A DNA stretch of 64,000 nucleotides from UBA3495 sp964629875 (GTDB lineage Bacteria; Chloroflexota; Dehalococcoidia; Lucifugimonadales; UBA3495). The notes beneath the pieces are model-generated. The model saw only the letters and a list, made by a program, of their open reading frames with translations. It made no database searches and was not told the origin of the DNA. Positions 46,889 to 56,095 of the stretch are shown here, one piece after another. The stretch lies in the NCBI GenBank assembly GCA_964629875.1, contig CAZVRK010000003.1, positions 53,551 through 117,550 on the forward strand, in the 5' to 3' direction. Position numbers and translations under genes: made by a program. Every line of letters begins with the position of its first letter. Position 1 is the first letter of the stretch.

Positions 46889-47746
46889 TCAGTTCTGATA
46901 TTCCAGATCCAAGCTTATATCCAAAGCACTGGATGAATGAGTAAGGCTGCCGATAGAAATAAGATCCACGCCAGTCTCTGCTACCGATTTAACGCTATCA
47001 AGAGTTATACCTCCAGAAGCTTCAATAATCGCTCGGCCATCCACCAAAGCCATTGCTTGTCTCATTTTATCTACTGACATATTATCTAGCATTATTATAT
47101 GTGCACCAGCATCAAGAGCTTCTTTAAGTTGGGCTAATGATTCTACTTCCACTTCTACTTTTATAGTATGCGACGCCTTCTCAAGTGCTAAGCGAACGAC
47201 ATCGGCCAATGTCATCTTTTGGGAATTTAGAGCTTCTATATGATTATCTTTGATTAGAATCCCATCTGCCAAGTTAAACCGATGATTGTATCCGCCGCCC
47301 ATACGAACTGAATATTTATCTAGGTATCTATGCCCAGGCAAGGTTTTCCTGGTATCAACAATGCGTGACTTAGAGCCCTCTATCTCTCGCACATATTTAT
47401 TGGTATCACTAGCTATTCCGCTCATACGCTGCATGAAATTTAAGGCGATTCTTTCTCCACGTAATATGCTGCCAGCCGAACCAGACACCTTCCCTAAATC
47501 GGCACCGGGTACCACATGGGAACCATCTGGTAGCAACACTTCACATAGTAAGGTAGAGTCGACTCGTTTGAACACTTCCATTGCTACGTCTATACCAGCA
47601 GAGATACCAACAGCTTTTGAGCGTAACATGCCCGTAGCGATAACTTGGGGCGGCACTAAATTGTATGTGGTCGGATCGTTGAAAGTCTGGTCTTCAGATA
47701 AGGCCATATCAATCAACGTATATATCTCGGGCGGCAATTGTTGCAT
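46889..47746 (-). CDS. nadC: Quinolinate phosphoribosyltransferase (decarboxylating)
   Basis: This 285-residue enzyme turns quinolinate and PRPP into nicotinate mononucleotide with loss of CO2. The active-site pieces IVDTRKTLPGHR, KYSVRMGGGYNHR, ILIKDNHIEAL, KVEVEVESL and EASGGITLD are intact. It has normal length and a GGAG ribosome-binding site. nadA is just upstream on the same strand but is separated by a terminator. No nadB is seen, so the source of iminoaspartate lies outside. Confidence 0.97.
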   Translation of the reverse strand: MQQLPPEIYTLIDMALSEDQTFNDPTTYNLVPPQVIATGMLRSKAVGISAGIDVAMEVFKRVDSTLLCEVLLPDGSHVVPGADLGKVSGSAGSILRGERIALNFMQRMSGIASDTNKYVREIEGSKSRIVDTRKTLPGHRYLDKYSVRMGGGYNHRFNLADGILIKDNHIEALNSQKMTLADVVRLALEKASHTIKVEVEVESLAQLKEALDAGAHIIMLDNMSVDKMRQAMALVDGRAIIEASGGITLDSVKSVAETGVDLISIGSLTHSSSALDISLDLEYQN

Positions 47747-47837
47747 ATTTTGCGCTCCTAAATAATAAGCATTATTCCCAGAGAAATCATTCGGTTATGC
47801 GAAATGTTCCTTATATATTATTGTAGAAAGGGAAAAA

Positions 47838-47879
47838 GTAAAGGTCGACTGGTTATTTCTAACTTCAGCCGACCTTTAC
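47838..47879 (-). terminator. Intrinsic terminator after nadA
   Basis: An inverted repeat (GTAAAGGTCG and CGACCTTTAC, extended by partial pairing inside) about 28 bases past the nadA stop. On the minus strand a T-rich CTTTTTCCC stretch follows. It separates the miaB-nadA unit from nadC. Confidence 0.65.
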
Positions 47880-47906
47880 ATGTGATCAAGAATTTCCCAA
47901 GAATAA

Positions 47907-49115
47907 TTATTTTAGTGCCAGCATTCTCTCCAAGGCCACCATAGACTCGCTTCTTATCTGTTCGTTAACGCTGATTTCGTTAAGCACTTTACCCTCAACT
48001 AAACCCTCCAGAACCCACAGCAAATACGCTGGATGAATCCTGTACATTGTCGAACATGGGCAACTAACTGGATCTAAACAAACTACCGTCTTATCCGGGT
48101 TATTTAATGCAAGCCTATTCACTAAGCTTATTTCTGTTCCTACTGCCCAAGCACTCCCTGGAGGAGAATCATTTATCAAAGCTCTTATCGTTTCTGTAGA
48201 ACCATTAATATCTGCAGCGTTAACTGTTTCCATTGGACATTCAGGATGTACTAATACTTTTACACCGGGAATTCTTTCTCTGGCAGACTCGATTTGCTTT
48301 TCAGTAAACCTGGTATGGACTGAACAGTGACCCTGCCATAAGATCATTTTAGCGTTTCGCAACTGTTCTTCTGTGTTTCCACCCAGGCTCTTAAAAGGAT
48401 TCCAAACCACCATCTGATCCAGAGGAACTCCCAACTTAAGAGCGGTATTTCTACCTAAATGCTGGTCCGGAAGAAATAATACTCGATCATTTTGTTCAAA
48501 TGCCCATTCTAAAACTTTCACCGCATTAGAAGAAGTACAAACAGCCCCACCGTTTCTACCACAAAGCGATTTTATACCAGCTATAGAATTCATATACGTT
48601 ACTGGGGTAATTCCACCATATCCATCCAACACTGTAGTTAAATCATCCCATGCATCTTCAACATCCTCCATTGGAGCCATGTCAGCCATGGAACAACCAG
48701 CTGTTATGTTAGGCAGTATGACTTTCTGGTGCTGAGCACTCAAGATACTAGCAGTTTCAGCCATGAAATGGACACCACAGAAGACAATAAACTCTGCATC
48801 TGGGCGAGAAGCGGCTTCTTGCGATAGCAGGAATGAATCACCTTGAAAATCAGCGTATTTTATTATCTCTTCACGCTGGTAATGGTGTCCTAAGATGGTT
48901 ACCCTGGTTCCTAATTTTCTTCGGGTTTCACCTATTTTGGAATCGAGTTGATCGGCGCTGTAGTGCAAATACTCAGGAGGTATCTTTTGCCAGCGCACAT
49001 TAATAGCTATTTCCTCAGCGAGAGATTTCGACGGAAGCTCATCCTCTGGCTTGCAGAATGCTGCATGTTCTATTTCAGTTATCGGGACGAATGGTCTTTT
49101 CTGCCTAGTTGTCAT
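47907..49115 (-). CDS. nadA: Quinolinate synthase
   Basis: This 402-residue, oxygen-sensitive [4Fe-4S] enzyme condenses iminoaspartate with dihydroxyacetone phosphate to make quinolinate. The cluster Cys candidates are in FCGVHFMAETA, GGAVCTSSNA and CPCSTMYRI; HPECPMETV is also present. The length and the CPCSTM tail mark the long NadA form. GAGG precedes the ATG. It lies 36 bases after miaB and is likely cotranscribed with it. Confidence 0.97.
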   Translation of the reverse strand: MTTRQKRPFVPITEIEHAAFCKPEDELPSKSLAEEIAINVRWQKIPPEYLHYSADQLDSKIGETRRKLGTRVTILGHHYQREEIIKYADFQGDSFLLSQEAASRPDAEFIVFCGVHFMAETASILSAQHQKVILPNITAGCSMADMAPMEDVEDAWDDLTTVLDGYGGITPVTYMNSIAGIKSLCGRNGGAVCTSSNAVKVLEWAFEQNDRVLFLPDQHLGRNTALKLGVPLDQMVVWNPFKSLGGNTEEQLRNAKMILWQGHCSVHTRFTEKQIESARERIPGVKVLVHPECPMETVNAADINGSTETIRALINDSPPGSAWAVGTEISLVNRLALNNPDKTVVCLDPVSCPCSTMYRIHPAYLLWVLEGLVEGKVLNEISVNEQIRSESMVALERMLALK

Positions 49116-49151
49116 CGGCCTCGTACTGTTTTCTCTTATTTTATACGGTCA

Positions 49152-50432
49152 TTATACAACAATTGGAGTTGCTTGCAGAGACCAAGCAGTAGACGATTCT
49201 ACGTTTACACGTAAGACATCACCAATTTTTACGTTATCATGATCGAAAAAGACTATTTTGTCTGTCCTAGTTCGAGATTGCCATCTTCCATTTTTTTGGC
49301 CTTCAACTAAAACTTCTAGGTCATTCCCCACCAATTTACTGTTTATATTACGCAATATATCTTCTTGCACTGAATCGACTTCCTTCAATCTGCGTGCTTT
49401 CTCATCTTGTGGCACATCGTCGACCATCGTGCGATCCGCTACGGTACCTGGCCGCGTAGAATAGGCAGCACAGTGGACCTTATCGAACTTCATTTCACTA
49501 ATGAGATCAAGAGAGTTTTCATATTGAGCCAGAGTCTCACCTGGAAATCCTACAATCAAGTCAGTGCTGATAGAGACATCAGGTATAGAATCCCTGATTC
49601 TACATACGAGTTCTTTATATTCACTTCGAGAATAAGGTCTTCTCATAAGAGTCAAAATATCATCATCACCAGATTGCACTGGAAGATTAATATGTTCACA
49701 TACTTTTGGCAGGTCATTAATCGAATCAATGATTCGTTGGCTCATGAAGCTTGGATGTGACGTCAAAAACCTAATTCTTTGCAAATCAGGAACTTCATTC
49801 AGACTAGAGAATAAGTCAGACAAATCTGGTTCATCGGGGAGATCCAGACCATAAGCATCTACTGTTTGACCAAGAACGGTAATCTCTTTCACACCACGCT
49901 GCACCAATAGATCTACTTCATGAACAACGTCTTCAATTGGCCTGCTAACCTGTCTCCCCCTACGATACGGGATTATGCAAAAAGTACACATCAGGTCACA
50001 GCCGTGAATTATTGGCACGTATGTACTTACATTTGGTTCAGAAGGAGCGAGCGAGCCAACACAACCTTCCCAGTCCAGTCCTTGTGATTCACCCACCATC
50101 TCCAACAGTGGAGCATATTCCTGAGGTCGCATGAATAGATCAACGTACGGGAATTTTTTCTTCAATTGATCGGTCTTCGCACCGACCATACACCCCATCA
50201 GAGCCACTATTTGGCCTGGATGTTTCTTTTTTACAGATCCGGCAATATTCAGATTGCCAATTACCCTGTCCTCAGCACTTTGCCTAACTACACAAGAATT
50301 CAAGACTACAATATCGGCATCTTGATTGTTATCTACAGATTTTAATCCAAGCTGATCTAAAGCGGATCCTAATCTCTCAGAATCAGCTTTGTTCATCTGG
50401 CACCCAATTGTCCAAATCCGATATGTATCCAT
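49152..50432 (-). CDS. miaB: tRNA-2-methylthio-N6-dimethylallyladenosine synthase
   Basis: A radical-SAM methylthiotransferase of about 426 residues that adds the 2-methylthio group to i6A37 of tRNAs reading U-starting codons. The N-terminal domain has three Cys (TIGCQMN, NSCVVR, MGCMVG) for one [4Fe-4S] cluster. The radical-SAM CxxxCxxC is CDLMCTFC. A TRAM domain closes the protein. ATG 50432 is preferred over the TTG at 50447. The start is only 16 bases after the CCA end of the tRNA-Ser gene. Confidence 0.95.
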   Translation of the reverse strand: MDTYRIWTIGCQMNKADSERLGSALDQLGLKSVDNNQDADIVVLNSCVVRQSAEDRVIGNLNIAGSVKKKHPGQIVALMGCMVGAKTDQLKKKFPYVDLFMRPQEYAPLLEMVGESQGLDWEGCVGSLAPSEPNVSTYVPIIHGCDLMCTFCIIPYRRGRQVSRPIEDVVHEVDLLVQRGVKEITVLGQTVDAYGLDLPDEPDLSDLFSSLNEVPDLQRIRFLTSHPSFMSQRIIDSINDLPKVCEHINLPVQSGDDDILTLMRRPYSRSEYKELVCRIRDSIPDVSISTDLIVGFPGETLAQYENSLDLISEMKFDKVHCAAYSTRPGTVADRTMVDDVPQDEKARRLKEVDSVQEDILRNINSKLVGNDLEVLVEGQKNGRWQSRTRTDKIVFFDHDNVKIGDVLRVNVESSTAWSLQATPIVV

Positions 50433-50448
50433 ATTGTCATGTTCCAAA

Positions 50449-50540
50449 TGGCGGAGGGGGCGGGATTCGAACCCGCGATCCCAATTTCTCAGGATAAGCG
50501 CTTAGCAGGCGCCCGCACTAGGCCACTATGCGACCCCTCC
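50449..50540 (-). tRNA. tRNA-Ser (GCU anticodon)
   Basis: A complete class II tRNA on the minus strand. The acceptor stem GGAGGGG pairs with CCCCTCC, followed by discriminator G and an encoded CCA. The anticodon arm is GGCGC-CTGCTAA-GCGCT, giving GCT (reads AGC/AGU Ser codons). A long variable arm (ATCC...GGAT) and a T arm GCGGGTTCGAATCCCGC are present. It is immediately upstream of miaB. Confidence 0.97.
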
Positions 50541-50742
50541 AATGATTAACCGTGAATATATCAAATTGGCCAGTCTGCTACAACCGCCTATTATATTACA
50601 TTTAATCACTTCTGAAATGCCATGACCTTGAAGAGCGAACATACATCTCCTTACGAATAATACCACCACTCATACTAATTTCGTAATAAATGCTTGGTTT
50701 TGGGCTAAGTCTCAACGAGATCCGAAGCATATATTGTTTCAG

Positions 50743-50771
50743 TTGACAGACATGGGCCATTTTAATATTAT
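50743..50771 (+). promoter_or_regulatory. Sigma-70-like promoter of the Lrp-family regulator
   Basis: TTGACA, 17 bases, TATTAT, with an overlapping TATAAT three bases further. The start site would be near 50778, leaving a leader of about 35 bases before the ATG at 50813. Confidence 0.6.
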
Positions 50772-50812
50772 AATTTTGTTGAATAAGAGTTAATTCATGG
50801 AGATAGTTTTTA

Positions 50813-51171
50813 ATGGACGAGCTAGATCACAAAATTATTGCATTACTCCAGATGGACGGTCGCGCTTCCAATGCAAAAATCGCAAGGGAAGTCGGGGTAA
50901 GTGAAGGTACAGTAAGAAGACGTCTACGCAGATTAACAAAAGATGACGTTGTCCACATAGTAGCAGTTCCTAATCTAGAAAAACTTGGGTACGCTACTAC
51001 AGCACTTGTTGGGTTGCAAACCGGACCAGGCATGTCAGATACAGTAGCTGAATCCTTAGCCAGCCTTCCTGAATCACATTATGTAGCAGTTACCACTGGT
51101 TCTTATGACGTATTCGTATGGGCAGGACTGGAATCAGCCGAAAGTCTCGGTAATTTTCTAAGGACAAAAGT
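50813..51171 (+). CDS. Lrp/AsnC family transcriptional regulator, 3' end lost in gap
   Basis: The first 119-120 residues of an Lrp/AsnC regulator. The N-terminal helix-turn-helix is ASNAKIAREVGVSEGTVRRRL, followed by the RAM ligand-binding domain (LGYATTALVGLQTGPG, SHYVAVTTGSYDVFVW). Such proteins respond to amino acids or related metabolites. The sequence runs into 100 undetermined bases. Family length is about 150 residues, so 30-40 residues are missing. The reading frame that continues after the gap is probably not part of this protein. Confidence 0.85.
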
Positions 51172-51271
51172 NNNNNNNNNNNNNNNNNNNNNNNNNNNNN
51201 NNNNNNNNNNNNNNNNNNNNNNNNNNNNNNNNNNNNNNNNNNNNNNNNNNNNNNNNNNNNNNNNNNNNNNN
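51172..51271. other. Assembly gap (100 N)
   Basis: Exactly 100 undetermined bases, interrupting the Lrp-family gene. The missing coding sequence (about 90-120 bases) is compatible with the gap's nominal size. Confidence 0.95.
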
Positions 51272-51311
51272 AAATCAACATATTATCGCTTTATATGCTG
51301 GCATCCACTGA

Positions 51312-51339
51312 TTGCAAACACACCGCTCTATGTTATACT
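51312..51339 (+). promoter_or_regulatory. Candidate promoter of the ferredoxin gene
   Basis: TTGCAA, 16 bases, TATACT. Transcription would start near 51346, about 95 bases before the ferredoxin ATG. Confidence 0.45.
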
Positions 51340-51439
51340 TTCACGAAAGAAATCATTCGATATCACTTCTGTCAGACCTGTTTTTAAGATCTACTGAAGT
51401 TCGAACGTTTCGCACCATAGTTGGGAGGCTTGGTTTAGA

Positions 51440-51709
51440 ATGACTTATATCATAACGGAACCCTGCGTGGGGCTGAAAGACGCAGCATGCGTGGATGTAT
51501 GCCCAGTTGACTGCATATATACTCGAGAACAGGACGATATGTTTTACATAAATCCGGACGAATGCATTGATTGTGCTGCATGTGAGCCCGTTTGTCCCGT
51601 CAACGCAATATTCGCAGAGGATGCAGTTCCGAGCAATTGGTCCGACTACGTTGCGAAGAATTACGATTATTTCAAGAACGTAGACGCTTCAGATCTTCAG
51701 CGGAAATAA
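51440..51709 (+). CDS. Ferredoxin, 7Fe type ([3Fe-4S]/[4Fe-4S])
   Basis: An 89-residue soluble ferredoxin. The first cluster motif is [19 protein letters not shown], a CxxxxxxxCxxxCP pattern as in seven-iron ferredoxins such as FdxA of Actinobacteria. The second is [12 protein letters not shown], a standard [4Fe-4S] motif. A short C-terminal extension follows. GGGAGG precedes the ATG. It is a low-potential electron carrier; partners are not evident from neighbours. Confidence 0.93.
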   Translation: MTYIITEPCVGLKDAACVDVCPVDCIYTREQDDMFYINPDECIDCAACEPVCPVNAIFAEDAVPSNWSDYVAKNYDYFKNVDASDLQRK

Positions 51710-51735
51710 CAGTTACTAAAACGTCTCGGCAATCC

Positions 51736-51778
51736 ACAAAAACCTTTGAAGACAACTGGGCTCTTTAAAGGTTTTTGT
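51736..51778 (+). terminator. Intrinsic terminator after the ferredoxin gene
   Basis: A perfect 12-base inverted repeat (ACAAAAACCTTT and AAAGGTTTTTGT) starting 27 bases past the ferredoxin stop. The T run is inside the descending arm. Confidence 0.75.
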
Positions 51779-51920
51779 TCGTAATACGCAAGTAATACTC
51801 ATTTTGGTTAGATAGCACAAGAACCATACATATAGATATCCATTATTGTATAAGTGCACAACAATGCACCTATAGTTCGATAAGTGACTAATTAATCTTC
51901 ATCAATTAGGGAGAGATAAG

Positions 51921-54197
51921 ATGGCTAATATAGAGTCCACTCCAGAAATGGCAGCTGAACTATACAAAAAGATGGAGGATCGCCTCTCAGTAGCTAAATC
52001 CAAAGTTAACCGCCCCCTTACGCTCGCAGATAAAATCATATTTGGACATCTTGATGATCCAAATGTAGCAGACCAAATCACACGAGGCGAATCATATATA
52101 AATCTTAGAGCTGACAGAGTAGTACTTCAGGACGTTCTGGGACAAAGTGCCATGCTTCAATTTATGCAAACCCGCCGTTCTACTACAGCAGTCCCAACCA
52201 CACAACACTGTGATCATCTCATTCAAGCTAGAGTCGGCGGACCTTCAGACTTGAAAGATTCAATAGACGAAAACCAAGAAGTATATGACTTCCTGAAAGA
52301 TGCTGCATACAAATACGGAGTGGGATTCTGGGCCCCAGGTGCGGGAATTATTCACCAAGTAGTTCTTGAAGAGTATTCATTCCCTGCACAAATAATTCTA
52401 GGGTCTGACTCACACACTCCTAACGCTGGAGGCCTAGGCGCATTCGCCTGTGGTGTAGGGGGAGCCGACCTAGTAGAAACTATGGCGGGACTTCCTTGGG
52501 AAGTGCTATACCCCAAGTACATAGGTGTTAAGCTGACAGGCCAGCTTAGTGGATGGACCGCCCCGAAGGATGTCATATTGAAATTAGCTGGAGAGCTAAC
52601 TGTCTCGGGCGGAACTAATTCTGTCATAGAATATTTCGGACCAGGAACAGCAACCTTAAGCGCAACAGGAAAGGCAACGATATGTAATATGGGAGCAGAA
52701 CTAGGTGCCACTACCTCTCTATTCCCATACGATCCGCGCATGTCAACATACCTTGAAGCTACCGGGAAAGGCGACCTAGCCAGGGTAGCTGAGAAAAACC
52801 AACACTTATTGTCACCAGACCCAGAAACAGTAGCCAATCCAGAACAATACTATGATCGCATAGTAGAGATAGACCTATCTACCCTAGAACCTCATATAGT
52901 AGGTCCGCATTCTCCTGACAGAGCCAGACCCATATCCGCTTTAGCGGCAGAAATAGAAGACAGTAACAACGGATTCCTAGATCAAATATCTACAGCACTG
53001 ATAGGCAGCTGCACCAACTCTTCCTACGAAGATATGAGTCGAGCCGCTGACGTTGCGGAGCAGGCAACAGCGCACGGCCTCTCGGCATCCGTCCCGTTCA
53101 TGGTCACACCAGGTTCTGAACTCATAAGAGCCACAATAGAAAGAGATGGGCAAATGGCTTCCCTAAACGGTATTAACGGAACCGTGCTAGCCAACGCGTG
53201 TGGTCCATGTATTGGCCAATGGCGAAGAGCATCTGATGAAACTACAAACCCAAATGTAATTGTTACTTCTTATAACAGAAATTTCCCTATGCGCAACGAC
53301 GGCGCTGCTACTACAATGAACTTCATTGGGAGTCCTGAGATAATAACGGCATTCGCAATAGCAGGAAAATTGTCATTCAATCCGTTGACAGACACATTAA
53401 TGGACTCAGACGGCAATCCCTTTAAACTAGACCCACCGAAACCAGCACCTGAGGTCCCATCAAACAACTTCCAGCAAGGTAGTCCGTATTATTTTGCACC
53501 ACCAGAAGACGGATCGGACTTTGAGCTAGCCGTATCGCCAAACAGCGAGCGTATCGAGCTTCTACAACCTTGGGACGCGTGGAATGGTAAAGATTTTGAA
53601 AATATGCCCGTGTTGCTTAAAGCTAAGGGCAAGACTACTACCGATTCCATTTCTCCTGCAGGAGTATGGCTCCGATATAGAGGGCACTTAACAAAATTCA
53701 GCGATAACATGTTCCTAGGTGCGATCAACGCATATACAGATGAAGCTGGACATGGCCTCAACGTAATGACTGGTGCCAGAGATCAGACCTTCTCTCAGGT
53801 AGCACAAGACTACAAGGCCAACGGCACATCTTGGGTCGTAGTAGGAGACAGTAACTACGGAGAAGGCAGTAGCAGAGAACATGCTGCTTTATCACCTAGA
53901 TTACTAGGGGGAACCGCAGTAATCGCCAGAAGCTTTGCACGAATCCACGAAAGCAATCTTAAGAAGCAAGGTCTTCTAGCACTCACATTCTCTGACCCGT
54001 CGGAATATGACAGAATCAGAGAAGACGATAGGGTCAATTTAATTGGGCTAAAAGAGATTACACCCGGCAAACCAGTCGAATGTATAGTAAACCACTCTGA
54101 CGGAACATCGGAAACATTATATTTAAATCACACATTCTCAGAACCTCAACTCGCGTGGTTTAGATTAGGATCAGCTCTGAACTTATTCCATCAATAG
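51921..54197 (+). CDS. Aconitate hydratase, mitochondrial type
   Basis: A 758-residue [4Fe-4S] enzyme interconverting citrate and isocitrate in the citric acid cycle. Family landmarks are TTQHCDHLIQA, LGSDSHTPNAGGLGAFACGVGG, the cluster Cys in IGSCTNSSYEDM, and ANACGPCIGQW with the other two. The C-terminal swivel domain has VVVGDSNYGEGSSREHAAL with catalytic Arg/Ser residues. Length and sequence follow the eukaryotic mitochondrial (ACO2-like) branch found in some bacteria rather than AcnA or AcnB. It is a monocistronic unit bounded by terminators. Confidence 0.96.
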   Translation: MANIESTPEMAAELYKKMEDRLSVAKSKVNRPLTLADKIIFGHLDDPNVADQITRGESYINLRADRVVLQDVLGQSAMLQFMQTRRSTTAVPTTQHCDHLIQARVGGPSDLKDSIDENQEVYDFLKDAAYKYGVGFWAPGAGIIHQVVLEEYSFPAQIILGSDSHTPNAGGLGAFACGVGGADLVETMAGLPWEVLYPKYIGVKLTGQLSGWTAPKDVILKLAGELTVSGGTNSVIEYFGPGTATLSATGKATICNMGAELGATTSLFPYDPRMSTYLEATGKGDLARVAEKNQHLLSPDPETVANPEQYYDRIVEIDLSTLEPHIVGPHSPDRARPISALAAEIEDSNNGFLDQISTALIGSCTNSSYEDMSRAADVAEQATAHGLSASVPFMVTPGSELIRATIERDGQMASLNGINGTVLANACGPCIGQWRRASDETTNPNVIVTSYNRNFPMRNDGAATTMNFIGSPEIITAFAIAGKLSFNPLTDTLMDSDGNPFKLDPPKPAPEVPSNNFQQGSPYYFAPPEDGSDFELAVSPNSERIELLQPWDAWNGKDFENMPVLLKAKGKTTTDSISPAGVWLRYRGHLTKFSDNMFLGAINAYTDEAGHGLNVMTGARDQTFSQVAQDYKANGTSWVVVGDSNYGEGSSREHAALSPRLLGGTAVIARSFARIHESNLKKQGLLALTFSDPSEYDRIREDDRVNLIGLKEITPGKPVECIVNHSDGTSETLYLNHTFSEPQLAWFRLGSALNLFHQ

Positions 54198-54206
54198 ACA
54201 TCTACA

Positions 54207-54259
54207 GGTTGCAATAAAAAAGAGAGCGTTCTTGTAACGCTCTCTTTTTTATTGCAACC
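54207..54259. terminator. Strong bidirectional terminator between aconitase and coproheme decarboxylase
   Basis: A perfect 24-base inverted repeat with a five-base loop (CTTGT). The arms include GAGAGCGTT / AACGCTCTC, flanked by A6/T6 tracts. It lies between two convergent genes. Confidence 0.92.
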
Positions 54260-54277
54260 ATCATCCTTACGGGCACA

Positions 54278-54973
54278 TTATCCTAAATCATCCAAACAAT
54301 CCGAAATGGGCTTATTGAGACATGTAAATATAGGAGTATCTCGCAAGGTGAAAGGCCTTGCCTTAGACTCCCTAAGATCTCTCACTAGTTCCAGAAATGC
54401 ACCCGGATTGTCTGTTTCAAAACCTAACACAAATTCTTGATCATCCAAACCAAACGAATAAGCCGTGCTTATTTTTATCTCTGGATATTTATGACCAATT
54501 TGAAAATGTTCTGTCATAAGCGCTTGTCGCTCTGACAAAGAAAGTTGGTACCATTCGTTGGTTTTCACAAAAGGATAAACGAACAAATAAGGTCTTCCAA
54601 TAATTCGCATATCAGCCGATGTCCCTTCCTGGCCCTCGTGCTGATGTTCATCAACATAAGGAGATCTATCTGTCATAGCCAAATAAGAATGAGCAGTGCT
54701 CAAAAATTTGCCAAGATGCGTACGGTTGAGCTGGGCCATTAGTATATTGATTGATTCTATATCCTTGCAGACTTTCCACAACATAAAGTCTACGTCTCCA
54801 CGTGTTCCCACTAAACTATAGCTAGAAACACGAATATCCTGACTGAATTCTGAAAGCACTTCTATAAATTCTTTCTTGCTATCATTTTTAATATTATCGG
54901 ATAGAAGTTTCCATTCAGGTAAAATCTTATAGAAAGTATATTTAACAAAATTTCTCTGTATTTCCTCGCTCAT
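54278..54973 (-). CDS. hemQ: Coproheme decarboxylase-like protein (chlorite dismutase family)
   Basis: This 231-residue protein has two ferredoxin-like domains. Tyr133 (in FVYPFVKTNEWY) and His156 (in ALMTEHFQIGH) are 23 residues apart, as are catalytic Tyr135 and proximal His158 of actinobacterial coproheme decarboxylase. The residue 13 after the His, Arg in true chlorite dismutases, is Ser169 here, so chlorite dismutation is unlikely. It would perform the final step of the coproporphyrin-dependent heme route, turning coproheme to heme b with peroxide. No other heme genes are near. Confidence 0.8.
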   Translation of the reverse strand: MSEEIQRNFVKYTFYKILPEWKLLSDNIKNDSKKEFIEVLSEFSQDIRVSSYSLVGTRGDVDFMLWKVCKDIESINILMAQLNRTHLGKFLSTAHSYLAMTDRSPYVDEHQHEGQEGTSADMRIIGRPYLFVYPFVKTNEWYQLSLSERQALMTEHFQIGHKYPEIKISTAYSFGLDDQEFVLGFETDNPGAFLELVRDLRESKARPFTLRDTPIFTCLNKPISDCLDDLG

Positions 54974-55142
54974 TGCACCCTCATAATAAATCTTTACACT
55001 ATTGATAATAGCAACGCCTTAACAGTACCGCAACGTGCAATAGTAGATGCTAACAGATAGTCGTTACATTAGACTGGGTTAATGCTACAATCTGAACGAA
55101 TCGACTACAGTTCTATAAAATTAATAACACGAAGAGGTAGAC

Positions 55143-56090
55143 ATGGTATTACTGGGCACTGAACAATACTCATACGAAGTTTTGGAGAATTGGGCCACTT
55201 TACCAGATGGATGGGGATTTAAAGAAGTCGCCGCAGTAGGGACGGATTCCAGCGATAATGTGTATTGTTTCAACCGCGGTGAACACCCAATGATAGTGTT
55301 TGACAAGAACGGTAATTTCCTCAAATCTTGGGGAGAAGGCGTATTTCCGCGAGCACACGGTATAACTATGTGCCCCGACGATACGATGTTCTGCACAGAC
55401 GACGGAGACCATACAGTGCGGAAATGCACTCTGGACGGACAAGTCCTGTTTACATTGGGAACTAGTGGAAAACCTGCCCCTTTTATGAGCGGGAATCCAT
55501 TTAATAGATGCACTCATGTAGCTGTCGATCCCAATACAGCAGAATTTTACGTCTCGGACGGATATTGCAACGCCCGAGTACATAAATATTCACCGGACGG
55601 AAAATTATTATTCTCGTGGGGCGAACCAGGTACGGAACCCGGGCAATTCAATATTGCCCATAATGTCTGCACAGACAAAGATGGTTGGGTATATGTAGCG
55701 GACCGAGAAAATCATAGAATTCAAATCTTTGACTCTTCGGGAAAATTCGAAACCCAATGGATAAACATGGCTAGGCCTTGTGGTTTATATATAGACCAGG
55801 AGAACAGCCTTGTGTATGTAGGAGAACTGGGCGCAGCTATTGGACCAAATATTGAAGCGACCGGACTTGGGCCCAGAGTCAGTATTTACAATACTAATGG
55901 ACAAGTTCTAGCTCGTTTGGGGAACCAGGGAGAAGGAGAAGAAACTGGGAAGTTTATAGCGCCTCATGGCGTGTGTATAGATTCTCAAAATGATATCTAT
56001 GTAGGGGAAGTATCATGGACACATACAGGGAGTCGACGTAACCCACCAGAAGAAATAAGAAGTCTACAAAAACTAGTTAAGAGAAGCTAA
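55143..56090 (+). CDS. NHL-repeat six-bladed beta-propeller protein
   Basis: A 315-residue protein made of repeated blades with the NHL pattern, for example HMIVFDKNGNFLKSWG-like turns and PGQFNIAHNVCTDKDGWVYV, ADRENHRIQIFDSSGKFE. It resembles the peptidylglycine alpha-amidating lyase / NHL family. There is no signal peptide, so it is presumably cytoplasmic. Its role, enzymatic or binding, is unknown. An AAGAGGT ribosome-binding site precedes the ATG. It lies 5 bases before the ComB gene, with which it is likely cotranslated. Confidence 0.8.
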   Translation: MVLLGTEQYSYEVLENWATLPDGWGFKEVAAVGTDSSDNVYCFNRGEHPMIVFDKNGNFLKSWGEGVFPRAHGITMCPDDTMFCTDDGDHTVRKCTLDGQVLFTLGTSGKPAPFMSGNPFNRCTHVAVDPNTAEFYVSDGYCNARVHKYSPDGKLLFSWGEPGTEPGQFNIAHNVCTDKDGWVYVADRENHRIQIFDSSGKFETQWINMARPCGLYIDQENSLVYVGELGAAIGPNIEATGLGPRVSIYNTNGQVLARLGNQGEGEETGKFIAPHGVCIDSQNDIYVGEVSWTHTGSRRNPPEEIRSLQKLVKRS

Positions 56091-56095
56091 CTATT

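Noticed and set aside
47286..47765. 159-codon frame opposite nadC
   Set aside because: Antisense to intact nadC with all catalytic motifs; no independent support.
51272..51397. Apparent continuation of the Lrp gene after the gap
   Set aside because: The residues after the gap do not resemble an Lrp C-terminus, the frame across 100 N is arbitrary, and a promoter for the ferredoxin lies inside this stretch.
54278..54973. Chlorite dismutase
   Set aside because: The distal Arg needed for chlorite decomposition is replaced by Ser, and no perchlorate genes are present.
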